Assembly: GCA_949825065.1 (NCBI GenBank)
Contig: OX463852.1
Location: 12,272,897-12,336,896, forward strand
Direction: 5' to 3'
Length of the DNA stretch: 64,000 nucleotides
Origin: Odontocerum albicorne
Taxonomy: Eukaryota > Arthropoda > Insecta > Trichoptera > Odontoceridae
Shown here: positions 23,131 through 34,619 of the stretch, piece after piece
Position numbering within the stretch: position 1 is the stretch's first letter
Layout of the letters: every line of letters starts with the position of its first letter
Notes under the pieces: generated by a model
Told to the model about the DNA's origin: nothing
The model's input: the letters and a program-made list of their open reading frames with translations, nothing else
The model's database searches: none
Made by a program: the position numbers and the translations under genes

Positions 23131-23764
23131 CCATAATAAATAAAAAAATAGGAAGCATATTGAATGTTTATTAATTAGAATAATATAATTAATTTTTAAT
23201 CAAATTATTTATGATGATTTACAGAATGAAATATTATGGTACAAGCAACTAAAAGTTTGAGTAACACAGATCAGAAGCATGATGCGGACAACTCCAATAC
23301 ATTTGCGGCATCTGCTAGCTGGTGGAGTGTGAAATTAGCCAGATTTAAGAAATCTTGGTTCGTTTGAAAATATAATTATATTTCAAATAATAATTATATT
23401 TCAAATACACTTTTCTTTTTGAATTGAGAAGATTTATTATTAATTTTCATCTTCCTTATTGCATAATTTTATTGTTTCGAATAAAACATGTATGTATTGA
23501 AACTGTTTCATCGAGACATTGAGGCTAAAGTTTGACAGTGTTTTTCTTTTCCTTACGTAGAGGCTCAAAAATTTCGAACCACTTTGCTGATGTCATATCA
23601 ATCCAGGTGGATGGAACGCAGCTAGAACAAGTCCCAACAAATACTCATAACTAATTAGTATAAATTACTTCATTTGAGGATTACACTTTCAATGAAATAA
23701 ATAAAAGAACAAAACTAATTTAGAGTTTCTTTGGATGAATGAATTACCTTTTCAAAAGCAATCT

Positions 23765-23885
23765 CTCAATCTATCTGAACTTCCGTGCGGAAGGTCACAG
23801 GTTCAAACCCCACGCTGTACTACTCCTCTCGAATTACACAAGCATTTTTTCCGCGAGTATTCGAGGGTATAAGGATACCTATGAC
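23765..23885 (+). mobile_element. SINE-2 head fragment (plus)
   Basis: ACTTCCGTGCGGAAGGTCACA, B-box GGTTCAAACCCCACGC and GTATTCGAGGGTATAAGGATA match the start of the 26762-27125 element. The expected body does not follow; a GC-rich segment does. Confidence 0.7.
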
Positions 23886-24275
23886 CAGCGGATGCCAGTC
23901 CCGAGGTGCGCTGGCGCGCCGAACCGGAGAAACAATTCCCAATATAGAAAAACAGTCTCACGGTTTACTGTACGTCTCTGTCTGCCCTATATGAATCTGC
24001 GTTTCCGTCCGGTGCATATTCGAGATCGCTCCAGTATGAATTGGCAAATTTGGCCAGTCAATTTGAAAGGAATATTTTTTTAAAATTTTACTTTATTTTC
24101 ACGTAAATAAAAATACTCGTATTATTTGTCAGTATTGTTATACATATTTAATCTATACAAATGTTTAACATTTTTGGAAGTCATGTTTTGCGAATATATA
24201 ATTTAATTATTGCGAATTTCTCCGGGTCAGCGCACCAACTCACCTCGAGACCAGCCGCCGCTGCCTATGACTTCA
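23886..24275. repeat. Inverted pair of GC-rich segments
   Basis: The GC-rich segment at about 23886-23948 (CAGCGGATGCCAG, CCCGAGGTGCGCTGGCGC, AACCGGAGAAA) reappears inverted at about 24210-24272. The arms are diverged and about 260 bases apart. They may be two copies of an unrecognised element or the ends of one. Confidence 0.5.
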
Positions 24276-24330
24276 ATTATATTTATTATATTTAAAAAAG
24301 GGGAAAACATGTTATTACTTTTTATTTAAA

Positions 24331-24515
24331 CCTGGCGAGTTTATTGCCATGTGGCAATCTCTTCCAACCAACCAGAAAGATGTTTTTATAGTCCCTAAGT
24401 GTTAACCAGACTGGAATCCTATTTTAAAAAATTCTGGGTTCCAGCGGGGATCGAACCCGCAACCTCCGGATCGGCAGACAAGTGTCTTACGACTAGGCCA
24501 TGTTAGTATGCTCCG
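24331..24515 (-). mobile_element. SINE-1 copy (minus), nearly full length
   Basis: CCTGGCGAGTTTATTGCCA, ATGTGGCAATCTCTTCC, GGGTTCCAGCGGGGATCG with B-box complement GGGATCGAACCC, and CTTACGACTAGGCCATG for the A-box region. Confidence 0.85.
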
Positions 24516-24735
24516 ATCGTCTCACTTCAGATGTGTCATCGGATCCAGTACACCGGTGAGTTTGCTGGTGTGCAACAGCTCACTCACTTATAGAAATGAA
24601 AAAAAAATAAAAAAGATAACGAAAGCTCCACGGCACAGTTTCGGTATCCGACTGAATTGACGTTGGAATGGCGAGGAGATCTTCGACTACTAACAAGGTC
24701 CAGCAATGACGACGATATTTTATAAATATCAGTAT
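24516..24735 (+). mobile_element. SINE-2 body (plus), directly abutting SINE-1
   Basis: CGATCGTCTCACTT, TGTCATCGGATCCAGTACA, GGTGAGTTTGCTGGTGTGC and GGCGAGGAGATCTTCGACTA match 26955-27125 in order. The tRNA-like head is missing exactly where the SINE-1 copy ends, consistent with a nested insertion. Confidence 0.75.
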
Positions 24736-24787
24736 GCTTAAAGAATCCAACCATTATTTCACTAGTATAATGTGTCTTGTATGGAAC

Positions 24788-24930
24788 GTGTCTTGTATAT
24801 AATGTATCTTGTATAGAACATGTTTTCATGTGGAAATTAAACAATGAAATGGAAATTAAACAACGAATGTGTCTTGTATATAATATGTCTTGTATGGAAC
24901 ATGTTTTCATGTGGAAATTAAACAATGAAA
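24788..24930. repeat. Tandem duplication, period 81
   Basis: GTGTCTTGTATATAAT...GTGGAAATTAAACAATGAAA occurs at 24788-24849 and 24869-24930. Internal TGTCTTGTAT words repeat as well. It produces the 113-codon minus frame at 24584-24925, which is not a gene. Confidence 0.85.
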
Positions 24931-25099
24931 AAGTTATTTAACTGACTTGACATTTTAGCACATACATGATAAGGGTTTTTTTATTTCATTTTTTGAATAT
25001 ACAAAAAAAATAATGTTTTAGTAAAATAGTACCTTTTTGTATTTATACAAAGAATTTGAAGAACTTGGTCCCGAGATTGAATGACCCTGTTTTTTAGCC

Positions 25100-25390
25100 C
25101 AAGTCAGCCATAATCACACACGAGTACGAACGGACCTACTTATTACCATCCATCGAGTTTTTATTCTAGCCCCGCTGTACATATACTTATGTATTCACTT
25201 GTATGTATGCCTGTTCGCGAATAATAATAAGAAATGTGCTCGTGTGGTCGTGCCGTACATATATTATTATTTAAGTTACGAAACAAGAGCCACGATTGGT
25301 CCAAATATGTCAGCACACGTCTCACTTTGGACCGTTGGCCGACTATTATTGGTCGTTAGCGCGGCAGTAATTTTCGAATAATATGCAAAG
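25100..25390. promoter_or_regulatory. GC-richer island, candidate regulatory element
   Basis: Stands out from AT-rich flanks and resembles no repeat in the window. Contains GTTCGCGAATAATAATAAG, ACGATTGGTCCAAATATG and TTATTGGTCGTTAGCGCGGC. The two ATTGGTC words are CCAAT-box complements. A 60-codon frame lies inside but has no recognisable feature. Regulatory function is inferred from composition only. Confidence 0.3.
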
Positions 25391-25569
25391 CTTTCTTCTT
25401 CTTGCGTCTATTGTCTTGAATTTTGAGAGGTCCGTTTTAGGAAAGCTGGTGACAAATGAACCATTTAAGAAGTAAAAGTTTTCTTAATTTTTATCATGCA
25501 TATAAATGTGCCATGACAATATAAATCTATTTTCTAATCTTTCTTACAGTTTGTACAACAATAAAAAAT

Positions 25570-25700
25570 AATATTTCATGCATACATACAATCACGCCGT
25601 TTCCCTTGCAATGTAGACCGAGATAACAGATTTCCATTATTTTTTAACCAAAAATACAACCCCTCTTCCATATCTATATATCTCGTCATATACAATATTT
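25570..25700 (-). mobile_element. LINE-A 3' end fragment (minus), eroded
   Basis: Starts with the family tail complement CATACATACAATCACGCCG and TTTCCCTT, then loses similarity quickly. Confidence 0.45.
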
Positions 25701-25979
25701 TACTGTTGAAAGCAAAAATAATTACATAAAGCTTAATACAAAATTTATTCTACTTTAATATGTAATCAAATATTTAAAAATATTCTCGTTATCAAACTAG
25801 GTAAAAATGGTTTTCAAAAATAAAAAGTATACTTGTGTTAAAAATATTTTTTAATCAATATATTTAACATTTATTTTTTTAGGTCTATTTAGTGTCGAAA
25901 AATGACTGCATAAATCAAAGTGTACTAACTCGAGAAGCCTATTTTAAATTTATTTTTAGTGATTTACTCGCATAACCTT

Positions 25980-26170
25980 AATTTTATCTATTCAATGAGT
26001 GTATATACCCCAGTCTACTCAGTAACAAGTATTATTTGTCACCATAACCATTTCAAGGTGTGAGTATTGACGATAAAAAGTATAATGCGACCGTCACTTA
26101 TCCCCTCCACTGGTCGGAACGTGAGACTGGGCGAGTCCGAGCAACGCCCACTTTTATACCAAAGAATAGC
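25980..26170. promoter_or_regulatory. GC-richer patch, candidate regulatory element
   Basis: Contains GCGACCGTCACTTATCCCC, CTGGTCGGAACGTGAGACTG and CGAGCAACGCCCACTTT. No repeat match within the window and no open frame of note. Confidence 0.25.
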
Positions 26171-26324
26171 TAAATCATTTACAAGTACAAAAGCCAAAAC
26201 ATTGAAAATGGGGTGAAATTATTTCAAATACAATTGAATATGCGTAACTACTTATTTTAAACGATGTAAACAAATGTCTGTTTATAAGAAAATTGAGAAA
26301 TAAAATACAAGAATTACATGCATA

Positions 26325-26590
26325 TATACCATCACGTTATTTCCCTGTCGGGGTTGGCAGAGAGGACAGAGCGCCATACGATCCCATCGCAATATAAATC
26401 CTTAGCCTCTTCTACATTCATACACCTTCTAATACAACTTCTACGACTTCTCTGAGTCTTTGCGTTTTCTTCTTTTAGAAAATCATTCACTTGATCCGAC
26501 CATATTTTTCATGGTCTTCCTCTCACTCGCCTTACACTTTCTTCATTAATTCGTTTCACATGCCTACACCATCTCAACGACGAACGATTT
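26325..26590 (-). pseudogene. LINE-A 3' end (minus)
   Basis: The + strand reads CATCACGTTATTTCCCTGTC, GGGGTTGGCAGAGAGGAC and, further in, TGCCTACACCATCTCAACGA. On the minus strand this gives the order RWCRHVKRINEE...V.RVRGRP.KIWSDQV...YPDRE-like, with stops. It is the C-terminal tail of an endonuclease/reverse-transcriptase LINE plus its 3' untranslated end. Confidence 0.7.
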
Positions 26591-26761
26591 AGTAGATACA
26601 TGAAATTTTGAAAGAAAGGAAAGTTAGGAATAAGATAAATCAAAGTAACTCGATGAGAATATTCATGTGTCATATGTAGATGTGATAAAGAAATAATTCA
26701 CTACTAGTCAATATGTTATGTCATGTTAGGAAAATGTGGCTCTGTCCTCTCTGCCTTATTC

Positions 26762-27125
26762 GACGTGAGGTGCATGGCCACGCGATAACGCACTGGACTT
26801 CCGTGCAGGAGGTCGCCGGTTCGAACCTCACGCTGTGCTACTCTCCTCGAATAACACAGGTATTTTTTTCCGTCTAGTATTCGTGGCATAAGAATATCTA
26901 TGACTTCGGTCATATCAAGTCTATAAAAAAAAAGATGAAAAAAATTATGCCAGTGTGATTCGATCGTCTCACTTAGGTGTGCCATCGGATCCAGTACAGT
27001 GGTGTGGGCGGTGAGTTTGCTGGTGTGCTACGGCTCACTTACACAGCTTCGCTTTCCAACTAAATTGATCTTCGAATGGCGAGGAGATCCTCAACTACGA
27101 GGCTCAGCAACGGCGATCCGACAAG
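26762..27125 (+). mobile_element. SINE-2, best full-length copy (plus)
   Basis: The tRNA-like head starts GAGGTGCATGGCCACGCGATA and has B-box GGTTCGAACCTCACG. The unique body includes TCCTCGAATAACACAGGTA, TATCTATGACTTCGGTCATA, CATCGGATCCAGTAC and GGCGAGGAGATCCTC. The head is related to but distinct from SINE-1, and the bodies differ completely. The 89- and 70-codon frames in this interval are artefacts of the element. Confidence 0.8.
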
Positions 27126-27149
27126 GAAAAGGTTTGATGGTAACGAAGT

Positions 27150-27570
27150 TTGTAGAGTTGTTTACTTCATTTGAATTCATATCGAAACACGCCATTCTCA
27201 TTCTTAAATGAACTAGAGTCGATAAAGGTCGCCGTAATTCTATCTTGAAGAAACATAGAAGATAGTTCTAACATCTCGAGGCCTCAGAGCCGCCGTAAGT
27301 GGGAACGCCGTAACATTAGGTTAGGAAAACAACGTGAAAGATCGGAACATGACTCGCTGTATTTAGTACTTGATTATTTCCATTGTTCTGGTGTTGAGCA
27401 ATCGCTCTTGGGACATGTCAGAAACGTGGTCAAAGTGTATTATTTAATTTGTGAAATAGCAGTGAGACGTGGTCATTGAACACGAAAAAAATGAGTCCAT
27501 TAAATGGAGCATTAAATAATAAATTAAGGAAAAAATAACGGTTTGATCTAAATTAATACGATTATATGTT
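27150..27570. other. Noncoding DNA, no feature recognised
   Basis: A GC-richer start (27200-27440) grades into AT-rich sequence. No repeat or coding similarity is visible. Confidence 0.35.
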
Positions 27571-27571
27571 A

Positions 27572-27999
27572 TTGGGTGTTAACATAAGTTGTGTCCGTTT
27601 TTTTTTTTCAAATGAAGAGAACAAGAGGACACAGCAAATAAAATTACAACAAATTAGTCAATAATGTACTCTCCTTCATTATTTACAACTTCTTGCCTAC
27701 GTTCTACAAGTTTTTCAATGCATGTGTGATAAAAACCATCCGGTCTTGACTCGTCCAACGATGTCCACAATGCGACGTCATTATTGAAGGAAAAACTATC
27801 GACGAGGTGTCCTTTCATTCATAGCATCTTCACCGTACACTTCGCAAATATCGCGAGCAGCTTTGGTTTGGCAAACACAATATCTTGTAGAGCAGAATTT
27901 TTTCTTTCGAATGACTTATAACCTTTACTATTATGTTTTACTTTTGGTGCTCATTTTTAAATTTGGAAAAAAACGGACACAAATTATGTTAACACCTAA
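27572..27999 (-). mobile_element. Internally deleted mariner-type element B, 428 bp
   Basis: Terminal inverted repeats of about 30 bases begin TTGGGTGTTAACATAAG and TTAGGTGTTAACATAAT (inverted right end). TA dinucleotides flank both (27570-27571 and 28000-28001), the hallmark target duplication. Read on the minus strand, a start-proximal remnant (TKAARDICEVYGEDAMNE) matches the first helix-turn-helix. A C-terminal remnant (GFYHTCIEKLVERR and NNEGEYIID) matches the transposase end. The catalytic centre is entirely deleted, so the element is dead. Confidence 0.85.
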
Positions 28000-29675
28000 T
28001 ACATAACTAAATAGAATAATTGATAATGAATTCATGTATAACTAACACAGCAATAACCCACCAATAACGACGAAAGTAAATAAAAAAACTTCAATACATT
28101 TTCTAAAACATGTTTTTAATACAGAATTTTCCATTACTTATTATATTATTAATACATCCAATAATAATATTAAAAAACTCAAAAATACATAGATCAACAA
28201 TTCAAAAATCTATATTCAAGGCATCTTGATTTTTCAATATAACAACTATCACTTGTTGATTATTTTTGGATCGAGTTTTTTCTGTACTGTGACCGACGTA
28301 CTAACGGTGAAAATTTATTATTTAGATTCTGACCGAAAAAAAAAAACATTTTTATAATTTATATCTAATGGTCATTATATAAAAATATATTTCAATTACT
28401 AAACGAATCAATGGATGTTTGTGGTCAAGTTTACATTCATAATGTTTAAAACATTCATAATGTTTAATTTATTCCTACAATAACTTTAGATTAGTTGGAC
28501 GAAATTAAGAAATAAATACTCTAACCAATAAATACCTTTTATGAGTTTATTTGAATTACTTAATAATTAAAGAGCAATCGTGTATATGTATGCTAAAATA
28601 TTAAGCCCATAAAATGGGTATTTTATGATTAAATGACGTCTTAAAGTGTTTTTCGTTGAGTCTTTCAATTAAATATATCATAAATTTCTTGTAAAAATAA
28701 TCCAGTTTAAACTGCAAATACTTGCAAATTGTATCGGATCCAATATATTGTATAAATTACTCATAATTACTTTTTTAGACCTACAGTACAATGTTCAAAG
28801 TCAAATTTAGTCCAAATAGATCTCTGATATTCACGAATGATTTTTAAGAGATAAGAATCGAATTTCCGCATGAAGCAAGTGTACATAGATTCTCAATTAA
28901 AAGCATGTACTTATCAAATAATTAACAATATACGAGTATTAAAATCAGAGTATAAACAAAAAATGGCTTGCACTCATTTACGTATCTGTGTTGATTGGGC
29001 AAAGGCACTAGCTGCGCGCAAGCGCATTACTTTGCAAGCACATGCATATTACATACATACATCGTAGTATTTTTTATACAATTCTCACAAATAAAATTTG
29101 TCTCTTTAAACGAAGCTTAACTAATACTCAAATCTTTATTCTCTTTTTTTGTGTTTTCTTCGTGACTGAAGATCACGTCTGAATTATTTTTCTTTATTAT
29201 TTTTTATTCCATGCCATCATTGAGACTATTGATATGTTTGTGCCCTCTATCTTATTGGAGAGCTTTCTCTTTCCCCTCTTCCCAATATATCTTTTAGAAT
29301 AATCAATTACTTTTAGGACCTTTTGGCACTGTATATCCGAAAGCTGTAGGATTAGTTTCAAATAGTAATTCTGTGCAAGGACTATCTTTCTCTTTTGACC
29401 ATGTTTGCGTGCATCTTTTAATTGGTAATAAATAATTCTACATGTCATTGGTCAAATGAGGACAATATCAACTTACTGCTGAGGTCAGTTACTTTGCATC
29501 CTTGCCGAGGCATAGGTTAATGGCATGCTTCTCCAAGAGACGCAGCAAAGTCATCACTTTACGATTATTGGTGGCAGAACCTTAAAATCTACGGTCCTCA
29601 AACTTATTTAAAGTCACATAGAAATATTTAAAGTAATGGTTAGATTGAAAAATTTAAAAAAATTACTTTATATAC
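28000..29675. other. AT-rich noncoding DNA with one GC-richer patch (28960-29050)
   Basis: The patch includes GCACTAGCTGCGCGCAAGCG. The 83-codon minus frame at 29197-29448 is lysine-rich and weakly coding-like but matches no family I know. No other feature is supported. Confidence 0.35.
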
Positions 29676-29680
29676 GTACA

Positions 29681-29875
29681 TGACGACCTTCGTAGCCTAG
29701 TAAGGCACATGTCTTCCAATACGGAGGTTGCAAGTTCGATTCCCGTTGGAACAAAAAAAAAATATAATAATTCCAGTTTGATTTTTACGTAAGATCTTAT
29801 TAAAATCTTTCTGGTTGGTTGGGCGAGATTGCCACATGGTAATAAGTTCACTAGATTGTACTGTATATAACGTAC
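29681..29875 (+). mobile_element. SINE-1 copy (plus), full head and body
   Basis: A-box TAGCCTAGTAAGGCACATG, B-box GTTCGATTCCCGTTGGAAC, an A-rich linker, then CCAGTTTGATTTTTACG, CTGGTTGGTTGGGCGAGATTG, CACATGGTAATAAGTTCAC and GATTGTACTGTATA. A good reference copy for the family. Confidence 0.85.
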
Positions 29876-29879
29876 GTAA

Positions 29880-30200
29880 CTATTCTACATCTCTCACTTG
29901 CTCTCAGAGTCCAAGTCTCCTTACCATACATGAATATTGCGAAGATGAGATACGTTGGAGTGTAATGCTTGTGTGTAGAGTTCATATGTCATCGTCGTCA
30001 TCCTGTCATGTAGCTCGTGACTGAGCATCGTGACTCCCATGATAGCCTCTGACGACTCCTCTCCATCCTTCCCTGCACTTCACGGCTCGAAGGGCAGTTG
30101 TTAAGAGTAGTCCAGTTGTGTCGCCTACTTGGTCAGTCCAACGTATTGGGATTATTCCGCTTATGTGTCGTCTTTCCACGCCTCCAGTAACCAAAAACCT
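29880..30200 (-). pseudogene. LINE-B 3' coding fragment, copy 1
   Basis: The reverse strand reads VVTGGVERRHI, IPIRWTDQV, AVKCREGWRG and RGYHGSHDAQ. This matches the C-terminal tail of RTE-type endonuclease/reverse transcriptases (VVTG.VEGRR.RG.SP.RWTDQI...A..RE.WR). A second copy is at 35715-36217. Upstream catalytic domains are absent, so it is 5'-truncated. Confidence 0.8.
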
Positions 30201-30351
30201 CTCTTAACTGTCTGTTTGGGCATGAGCAATGTGCCCAAAGGAATATTATACACGCATATAAAATCATAAATTTTGATAAGACCTCCCCAAAAAGCGTTAT
30301 CTTCAAATGACTCCTAAAACAGCATACACTACCTTTATATCATATACTCAA

Positions 30352-30415
30352 AGCCTCCGCGGGTCGGATATATAAATTCACTTGACGGACTGAAAGCCTA
30401 GTTTGGGGACCACTG
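30352..30415 (-). mobile_element. Isolated hAT terminal end
   Basis: Inverted, the end reads CAGTGGTCCCCAAAC then a pyrimidine/purine-mixed subterminal part ending near CCGACCCGCGG. This is a typical hAT terminus. No matching left end was found within a few kilobases. Confidence 0.5.
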
Positions 30416-30419
30416 TTTA

Positions 30420-31424
30420 GATAGTCTAAGATGTTACGGCCTAATCTAAAACCGTGACAGGTGTTGGACTTGTGTTGTGCCCTTTCAAACTTATTGAGAG
30501 AAAATTATTTAAATCGCGTTAAATAGTTATGTTTACTTATTGAGAACAAAAGGAAAAAACAATTTTGATATGAATAACACACAATGTAGTTTTTAATATC
30601 GATCAATGCTTCAAATAAATATACTGTGTTTCCAACAAACATCTCGCTCGTACTACACAAAGGCTGATGTGTTCTTTCCTAATATTGTTTCTAGTTCACT
30701 TTTTCCAACATATCCGCCTTACTAAGGTGTATTGTTGAAATTAATGAACTTAGGAATTGACATAATTGTTCAAATAAAACAAATACATTTTACTTGAATT
30801 TAAACGAACTTTGATCGTCTCATCTAATAGCAGATAAAAAGATTATTAAGTCCATCTGCGAATGATAAGTGAAACCCTCATTTTGTTATCATAATGTTAT
30901 ATAATTCTCGTCAATAAATCGATTTCGTCAATAAAGCAAATAAACAAGTTATTCATCATCATCATTATCCCCATTACGATATTCATCATTCACTCATGCA
31001 TACTCTCGTATTATTAAGCTTTTTCATTATTCATTATTTAAGAATTTAATTCAAATTTCCTAGGTCTTTCCAAATTTCATCATCTTTACTTTTCACCTAG
31101 ATTATTTTTTTAATCTTTCATTTATCATTTTGTCCACATAGCCGAGTTAACTCAATGGTATTTGCTTCATTTTAAATACGGCATATACTTTTGATCCGCA
31201 ATCTTTCTCAATATTCACATGCTTTAATTTATCATGAATTGTTTTTCTACACATTCTGCGTAACGCTCTCATTTCTACCGAATTTATTCTCATCGTTTTT
31301 GTGTTCTAATTTCTAGTCGGAAAACATGTATCATATCAACTAGGCTTCGAGATCCTAGATACTTGTATTCTGATCCGCAGATTAGATTTTGATTCCCATT
31401 TAAACCTATTTTCTCATCAGGACT
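30420..31424. other. AT-rich noncoding DNA
   Basis: No supported feature. A run of CATCATCATTATCCCC-like words lies around 30950-31000. Confidence 0.4.
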
Positions 31425-31512
31425 CTTCACAACTTTTTGATTAGTTATAAGAGATTGCCGAATAGCAATAAGCTTGCCATGTTGTTCTGTTTACAACGGA
31501 AACGTAATACAA
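31425..31512 (+). mobile_element. SINE-1 tail fragment (plus)
   Basis: AGAGATTGCCGAATAGCAAT, AAGCTTGCCATGTTGTTCTG and AACGTAATACAACA resemble the end of SINE-1. Diverged. Confidence 0.4.
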
Positions 31513-31842
31513 CAAATACAACAAGTTTCGCTTTCACATAATGATGTTGGAACTGGGATTTTATAATGAGAAATTAGCTTAACTTGTATTGAATCAAAGC
31601 CATGAAATTCATATTGCTTTTCTTAAATTAAAGGATTTTCGTATTTTTTTATATTGCACAATATTGAGTAATGCACCGTTAATTCATTCATTTTAGCAGA
31701 ATTTTATATACATTCATTATTATTTTAAGATAAAATGGAAAACATTTGTAGTTTAAGTGTCATTGTGACCTTTGCACATGGACGTATAACTATTAAAATG
31801 CTTCGAGAGCTTTTATGGTTCATTAATTTTTCGTTATATACA

Positions 31843-32030
31843 ACATAACATTGTAGGTTTTTTCCATATGGAAATCTGTCCCAACCAACCAGAAATACAT
31901 TACAAAGACCTTTAGAGAAAGAAAACCGGACCGGAACCATTTTTAGAAAATATGTGTAACAACTGAAATCATACCCGCAACCTCAGAGATGAATAATAGT
32001 CACTGATCTACTAGACTATGGAGGTTGTCT
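31843..32030 (-). mobile_element. SINE-1 copy (minus)
   Basis: CATATGGAAATCTGTCCCAAC, CAACCAGAAATACATT, ACCGGACCGGAACC, ACCCGCAACCTCAG and CTACTAGACTATGGAGG give tail to head in reverse order. Confidence 0.7.
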
Positions 32031-32039
32031 TATATTAAC

Positions 32040-34375
32040 GTTTATATGCAAAAATGAACTAACCTACAACATCAATTATTTTGGTTTGTTTGAAATATCG
32101 AATTTGTATACTTTAATTGCGTATGTGCTAAAATAACAAGCAAAATAAAGGGGTCACAGTCAGGTTTAAAACAATCCATACAAGCACATACAAAGTGGAT
32201 TTAAATTAGGTGTATACTCGTACATGCAAAAAGGGCCTAAACCACATAACTCAATTTAAGGTTTATTTGAGATATCGAAAAAGTATAGAGTGCAAAAGTG
32301 CAAAAATATTAGGCAAGTTAAATGGTTTCCTCAGTTAACTCGAAAAATAAAATGTGGGTTGGGTATTTTTGTGTATATCAGGTAAAATTGGGTTCTTTAT
32401 GTAAATTTACGTACATATGGTATATGATACTTGTGTACTACGTAGAATTTATTACAATATATTTAAATCCAGTTTTAAACTTTTGTATAGTTTCAAAAAA
32501 CAGCATGTTTTATTTATCATCCATAGTTACAGATTAATAAAACTTCACACACATATAAGTCATTTAGAAATAATTTACAATTATTATAAAATTAAAAGTG
32601 GTCACAAATATCTTTCTGCTTGGTTTATAGAAAAATATAAATAGCTATGTTTGTATATAAAATTATTTAAAGTAACAATTTTGATTAAGAGATTTTTTTT
32701 CATGAATTAGTTACATTTTTTTTGCTTTTATTAAGCCTGTTTTATTGGTTGTAATCAAATATTGGACATAATTTTATCGAAATTGATAAAACCAGTATTC
32801 ATATTAAAATATTTTGAAAATAGTTTCAATATAGGATAGCTATTAGAATGATGGAATATGGTTGATACATTCAAATAGTTATTATAAAATTTTATTGTAA
32901 CAAAAAAATACAGTTTTACAGACAAGTTAATTAATTTACTTGTTGCGAATACAAATTTAAAAAACATGCGAAAAAAAGGTTCACTACCACTTATTTTATA
33001 TTAACATCATCCCTCATTTGTTCGATCGAAAAACAGTATAAATAATTCAGTTACATTCGAAACAGGACAAGATTTTTTATTAACCCTTTCAGTACGAGCT
33101 GTCCATTTAAATGTAAAAACTTTTTCTCTGACGCCGTGTCTCGTCCCTTTTGCGGTTTTCCTTTTTGACTCTCAAAAATCCCTCCTAACACAAAAGTTTC
33201 TACCGCGCGAAGGGGTCAATTTAAGTTTGTTTTTAGTTGTTCATTTGAAAAAGCTTTTTATTTTCAATTTAACTATTGAAACAAAATAAATTATTTATCA
33301 GGTGCCGTGTGATAACTTTTCTATTACATACGATCACGTTGTACATTAAGAATAGCTTTAATTTTTAAATTGTATGGAACATGGAATTTCGATTCGTGTA
33401 CCTAATTTTTTTTTAATTATTCAATACAAGTATTAGTTCCACTTTTTAAAATTAAGCTTTTAAATCCAAATGGACAAATTTACACACATTTTCATTTAAT
33501 CGAATAACGAGTATAATCAAATCGGAATGGAAATTTCTAGCCTGCTCCTGAATATTTTTAACTTTCATTGAATAAACTTAACTCTTTTTAAGTACAACAT
33601 AAAAAAAACGTTCACATCACATAAATAATATCAATCAAAAAGTCTTGATACTGGACATCAAAGTTTTCAAGTTTATGTTATCTTAACATTACTTTACGAG
33701 TATAGTAGTTAAAAAAATCAGTTTTAGAAAATTTGCTCTATTTTTTTTGTCATAGAATAATTTGTAATAAAGAAACAGTAGAACTTTTTCTATATATGGT
33801 ATTTATTATGCCCTTGTATACCTTATTCATGTGGAAACAATGAAAAATGGTAAAATACTTGCAATTAAGACAACAATGATTAGGACCATATGATTAGATT
33901 AAAAAATGATTTATATTTTATATGTTATACAACGTGATTTTAGTTGACACAGTAAATCCTTGAAATGCGACCCAATTTCAAAATATCTAATTGAATTACA
34001 TTAAATTTATTTCTCACGATTTGAATATACCCACCGAGAAAAGAATAGCGGCTCCCTTTGAGTACAGTGCGTCCTGTCGTGTCCACAAATCATTCCATGC
34101 GAGTCCTTTGTGAGCTTTTTTATTTGTGTTTCACTCGTTTATTTGTTCGTCCTGTCAGACGGACGACGGACGTTCCGTCTTAATTTGCATGCATCATTCA
34201 CAAGGCTTTTTAGTCTTTCCGTCTGACCACTGTTTATCGAGATCGAATACCTCCCATTGATATTATCTTGAAATCATTAGGCGATTTGAAAGAAACGATT
34301 TACTTTGAATAACATAACATATAACATAATTGTTATATGTAAATCTAATAATTAACCTACACAAAAAATATTCAC
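32040..34375. other. AT-rich noncoding DNA with a GC-richer island at 34020-34240
   Basis: 33076-33240 starts TTAACCCTTTCAGTACGAG, reminiscent of a piggyBac-type TTAA/CCCTTT end, but no partner was found. The island 34020-34240 has no repeat match in the window. Several AT-rich open frames here are spurious. Confidence 0.35.
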
Positions 34376-34379
34376 TCTA

Positions 34380-34615
34380 AGATCGTTTGGGCATATAGAA
34401 CAAATTATTGTTGAAATATCAACAAAACAAGTATGCATTTCAAATACGTATAGAAGGTGTGGCAGGGATAGTTGGATTAAATGAACTAAATTTTAAAAGA
34501 AGGAAATTATGGGAATTGTTTGATGCATGTAGAAGGGGCGAAATATATCTCGCTATTAGAAAGTTTGTTGATCTCTCCTGACTGCCTATCGCGACAGAGA
34601 CACAGGGTGATGATA
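34380..34615 (+). pseudogene. LINE-A 3' end (plus)
   Basis: The plus strand carries eroded pieces reading RSFGHIEQII, GRDSWIK and CLSRQRHRV-like before TGATATATATGTGAATA. The order (FGHVE, GR...W...., then the YPDRE-like end and a TATATATGTG tail) matches the family, with many stops. One of only two clear plus-oriented copies. Confidence 0.6.
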
Positions 34616-34619
34616 TATA

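Noticed and set aside
23739..24083. Plus-strand frame of 114 codons
   Set aside because: Built from a SINE-2 head and the inverted GC-rich block.
24584..24925. Minus-strand 113-codon frame with an internal peptide repeat
   Set aside because: The repeat is the DNA tandem of period 81; the rest is SINE-2.
33076..33240. piggyBac-like element starting TTAACCCTTTCAG
   Set aside because: No matching inverted end or second TTAA at a fitting distance. Another CCCTTTAAATGCG word at about 40660 is equally isolated.
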